A stretch of 64,000 bases of DNA from Tabrizicola sp. (GTDB taxonomy: Bacteria; Pseudomonadota; Alphaproteobacteria; Rhodobacterales; Rhodobacteraceae). Positions within the stretch are counted from its first letter, which is position 1, and each line of letters opens with the position of its first letter. The notes below the pieces were generated by a model. The model had not been told where the DNA came from. It was given only the letters and a program-made list of their open reading frames with translations, and did no database searches. A program made the translations under genes and the position numbers. The stretch is taken from NCBI RefSeq assembly GCF_030373185.1, contig NZ_JAUCZH010000001.1, forward strand, positions 1-64,000, given 5' to 3'. Below are positions 62,489 through 64,000 of this stretch, piece by piece.

Positions 62489-64000
62489 TGTCCGGCTTCA
62501 ACGGCCAGTTGCATTGCCGCCGTCGCCAACTTGTTGTCCCGGATGATCGAGAACTCGGTCACGGTCGTGCCGGTTTCGACAAGGGCCTTCATGATGGTCT
62601 CAAGCGTTTCCGGACCGCTCAGCGCCAGACCGGTGGTCTTGTCGCGGAACAGGATATCGCCTTGCCGCAACTGGGTTGCATTTGGCGCAGTGACGCCCAT
62701 CACGACGGCCTTCCATTCGCCTTCGATGGTGCTGATGCGAACGTTCACCCCGTTTGCCAGACTGACAAGGCGCGTCGCAGGGACGGTCATCAGGCCGGTC
62801 TGGCGTTCCAGCGACGAGCCGGCATACTCGACGACGACCCTTGCCTTGCCGTCCGGGTCCACCCGCATGGCGTTCAACACGGCGGTTGTAAAGTTGCCGG
62901 ACTGCTGCACGTCCACGCCATTGACGGTGTAGAGCAAAAGCCCCGGGGCAAGCCAGTTGCCGGCTTCGGCAAGGTTGCTGGTCGGCAGTATGCGCGAGAC
63001 GATGGCAACGCGCTGGCCGCCGATGATCCGGTTTTCTTCCATGAAAGGCATGGTCGCGTCCCAGGCGGCAAAGCCGATCTGGTTTGCACGCAGGTTGCCG
63101 GTCGGGGCTGGCAGGGCAGGGGCGACCGTCGCAGTTTCGGCTGTTACTGCCACCGTCTCGGCGACCGGCTCTGGTGCTGGCGTCGGAGTGACGATTGCTT
63201 CGGGTGTCGGCTCTGGTGCAGATGCCACTTCGGTTACCGGCTCTGGCGCTGGCTCTGCTGCTGCAGGTGCAGCCGCGGCACTGGCTGTGGCGGTTTCGGC
63301 AACAGCCGGTGCCGGTTCAACCGGCGTAGGCGCCGCAGCGGCTTCCGTGGCAGCCGATTGCACCGCCGATGCTGCCGGCGGAGGGGTATCCTTGCCCCCC
63401 ATCAGCACAAATCCGATACCGACAAGGGCCAGGGCTGCTGCAACGCCGCCAATCACCTGTACCGGGCCCGCCCCGCGTTTCGACTTTGCCGCGGGCTGTT
63501 GCTGCGAGATCTTTCTCGCAAGCTGTGGCGGAGCGCCGAAATCAGACTTCTCGACTGCGTTCGCACCGGGCGCGGATTGCACGATGGTCTCGACCTGCGA
63601 GTCCACCACCATCGCATGTACCGCTGCGTCGATCTGGTCCAATTTGGACCCGGACAGAACGATAGATGAGTTGAACAGCGCCAACCATTCCTGCGCTGAC
63701 TGGACACGCTGCCTCGGCAGCGTCTGCAAGGCATGGTCGATCGCTTCCAGAAAGCCCGGCGGATACCCTTCGAACCGGCCAGCCAGTGGGGTATAGGGAT
63801 CCTGCCGGTCTTCGGCCAGTGCCGAAAGTCTGGCCTGACCGTTCACCGGCGCCTCACCAGTGATCAGATGGTAAAGCGTGGCGCCAAGCGCATAAAGGTC
63901 GCTCCACGGCCCCTGTTCGGACCCGGCGATATAGAATTCCTGCGGTGAATAGCCATCCTTGACCACGCGCAGCGCCGACATGGCGCGGCTTTTTTGCGAT
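62485..64000 (-). CDS. Membrane Ser/Thr protein kinase with PDZ-like C-terminal region (5' end outside window)
   Basis: The frame continues past the window edge. The visible kinase end has QKSRAMSALRVVKDGYSPQEFY (activation segment and P+1 loop), SDLYALGATLYHLITGEAPV (subdomain IX) and LPRQRVQSAQEWL. The codon numbers below count from the Met at 63981. After a basic stretch KSKRG comes one membrane helix (about 173-195, nt 63396-63465). A long Ala/Pro/Glu/Thr linker (about 200-305) and a C-terminal region (about 320-498) with two PDZ-like units follow (LAPGLLLYTVNGVDV and LRQGDILFRDKTTG). Thus it has a cytoplasmic kinase and a periplasmic sensor. The neighbouring LysM-SBPs could be ligands. 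Confidence 0.8.
   Translation of the reverse strand, partial: SQKSRAMSALRVVKDGYSPQEFYIAGSEQGPWSDLYALGATLYHLITGEAPVNGQARLSALAEDRQDPYTPLAGRFEGYPPGFLEAIDHALQTLPRQRVQSAQEWLALFNSSIVLSGSKLDQIDAAVHAMVVDSQVETIVQSAPGANAVEKSDFGAPPQLARKISQQQPAAKSKRGAGPVQVIGGVAAALALVGIGFVLMGGKDTPPPAASAVQSAATEAAAAPTPVEPAPAVAETATASAAAAPAAAEPAPEPVTEVASAPEPTPEAIVTPTPAPEPVAETVAVTAETATVAPALPAPTGNLRANQIGFAAWDATMPFMEENRIIGGQRVAIVSRILPTSNLAEAGNWLAPGLLLYTVNGVDVQQSGNFTTAVLNAMRVDPDGKARVVVEYAGSSLERQTGLMTVPATRLVSLANGVNVRISTIEGEWKAVVMGVTAPNATQLRQGDILFRDKTTGLALSGPETLETIMKALVETGTTVTEFSIIRDNKLATAAMQLAVEAGQ

Overview
The window is a high-GC alphaproteobacterial chromosome segment, most likely from the order Rhodobacterales (Rhodobacter/Paracoccus-like). 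The evidence is a nuo operon with interspersed small ORFs in the Paracoccus/Rhodobacter arrangement, the order nuoN-birA-coaX-rnj, and DUF5333/DUF5337-type proteins. I see no tRNA, rRNA, CRISPR array, phage or intact insertion sequence. Most of the window is core metabolism, with a few accessory islets.

Layout. 1-1467: end of pstB, then phoU and phoB (phosphate control). 1611-3961: an operon of a kinase-like phosphotransferase and a class III PLP enzyme resembling hydroxylysine kinase plus a phospho-lyase. 4032-4410: an iron-responsive-looking operator, a 40-aa ORF and hemP. 4496-7391: moaA, a lipoprotein, an AlkD-like repair protein and a PNPOx-like flavoprotein. 7503-10675: glmU-glmS (UDP-GlcNAc synthesis). 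10769-14163: a gph-type phosphatase, a bridging 57-aa ORF, a DegT-family aminotransferase, a membrane-anchored thermonuclease-like protein and an MBL hydrolase.

14628-32344: the complete complex I operon nuoA-N, interrupted by eight accessory ORFs (33-aa and 122-aa membrane ORFs, an HhH protein, a DUF5337-like protein, an 82-aa secreted protein, a DUF5333-like protein, a lipoprotein and a CMD-family protein). It runs on into birA, coaX and rnj, ending at a strong bidirectional terminator shared with a convergent DEAD-box helicase gene.

37545-43403: a small secreted protein, prfC, an SDR lacking the usual YxxxK, an orphan FbpC-like ATPase, and two YafY/WYL-type regulators with two matching CTGACA-N6-TGTCAG palindromes. 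43404-48636: tatABC, a DUF815 ATPase, and surE-pcm-nlpD. 48776-51920: a complete polar amino acid ABC transporter. 52555-58993: the myo-inositol catabolic genes iolR-iolCDEB with two GGAA-N6-TTCC operators that match the rhizobial IolR motif.

59220-64000: two tandem secreted LysM plus solute-binding-protein fusions next to a membrane-anchored Ser/Thr kinase with a PDZ-like ectodomain. No permease or transporter ATPase lies beside them. I consider this the most interesting unexplained module. A dispersed hairpin-plus-AT-tail repeat occurs at least five times at gene borders.
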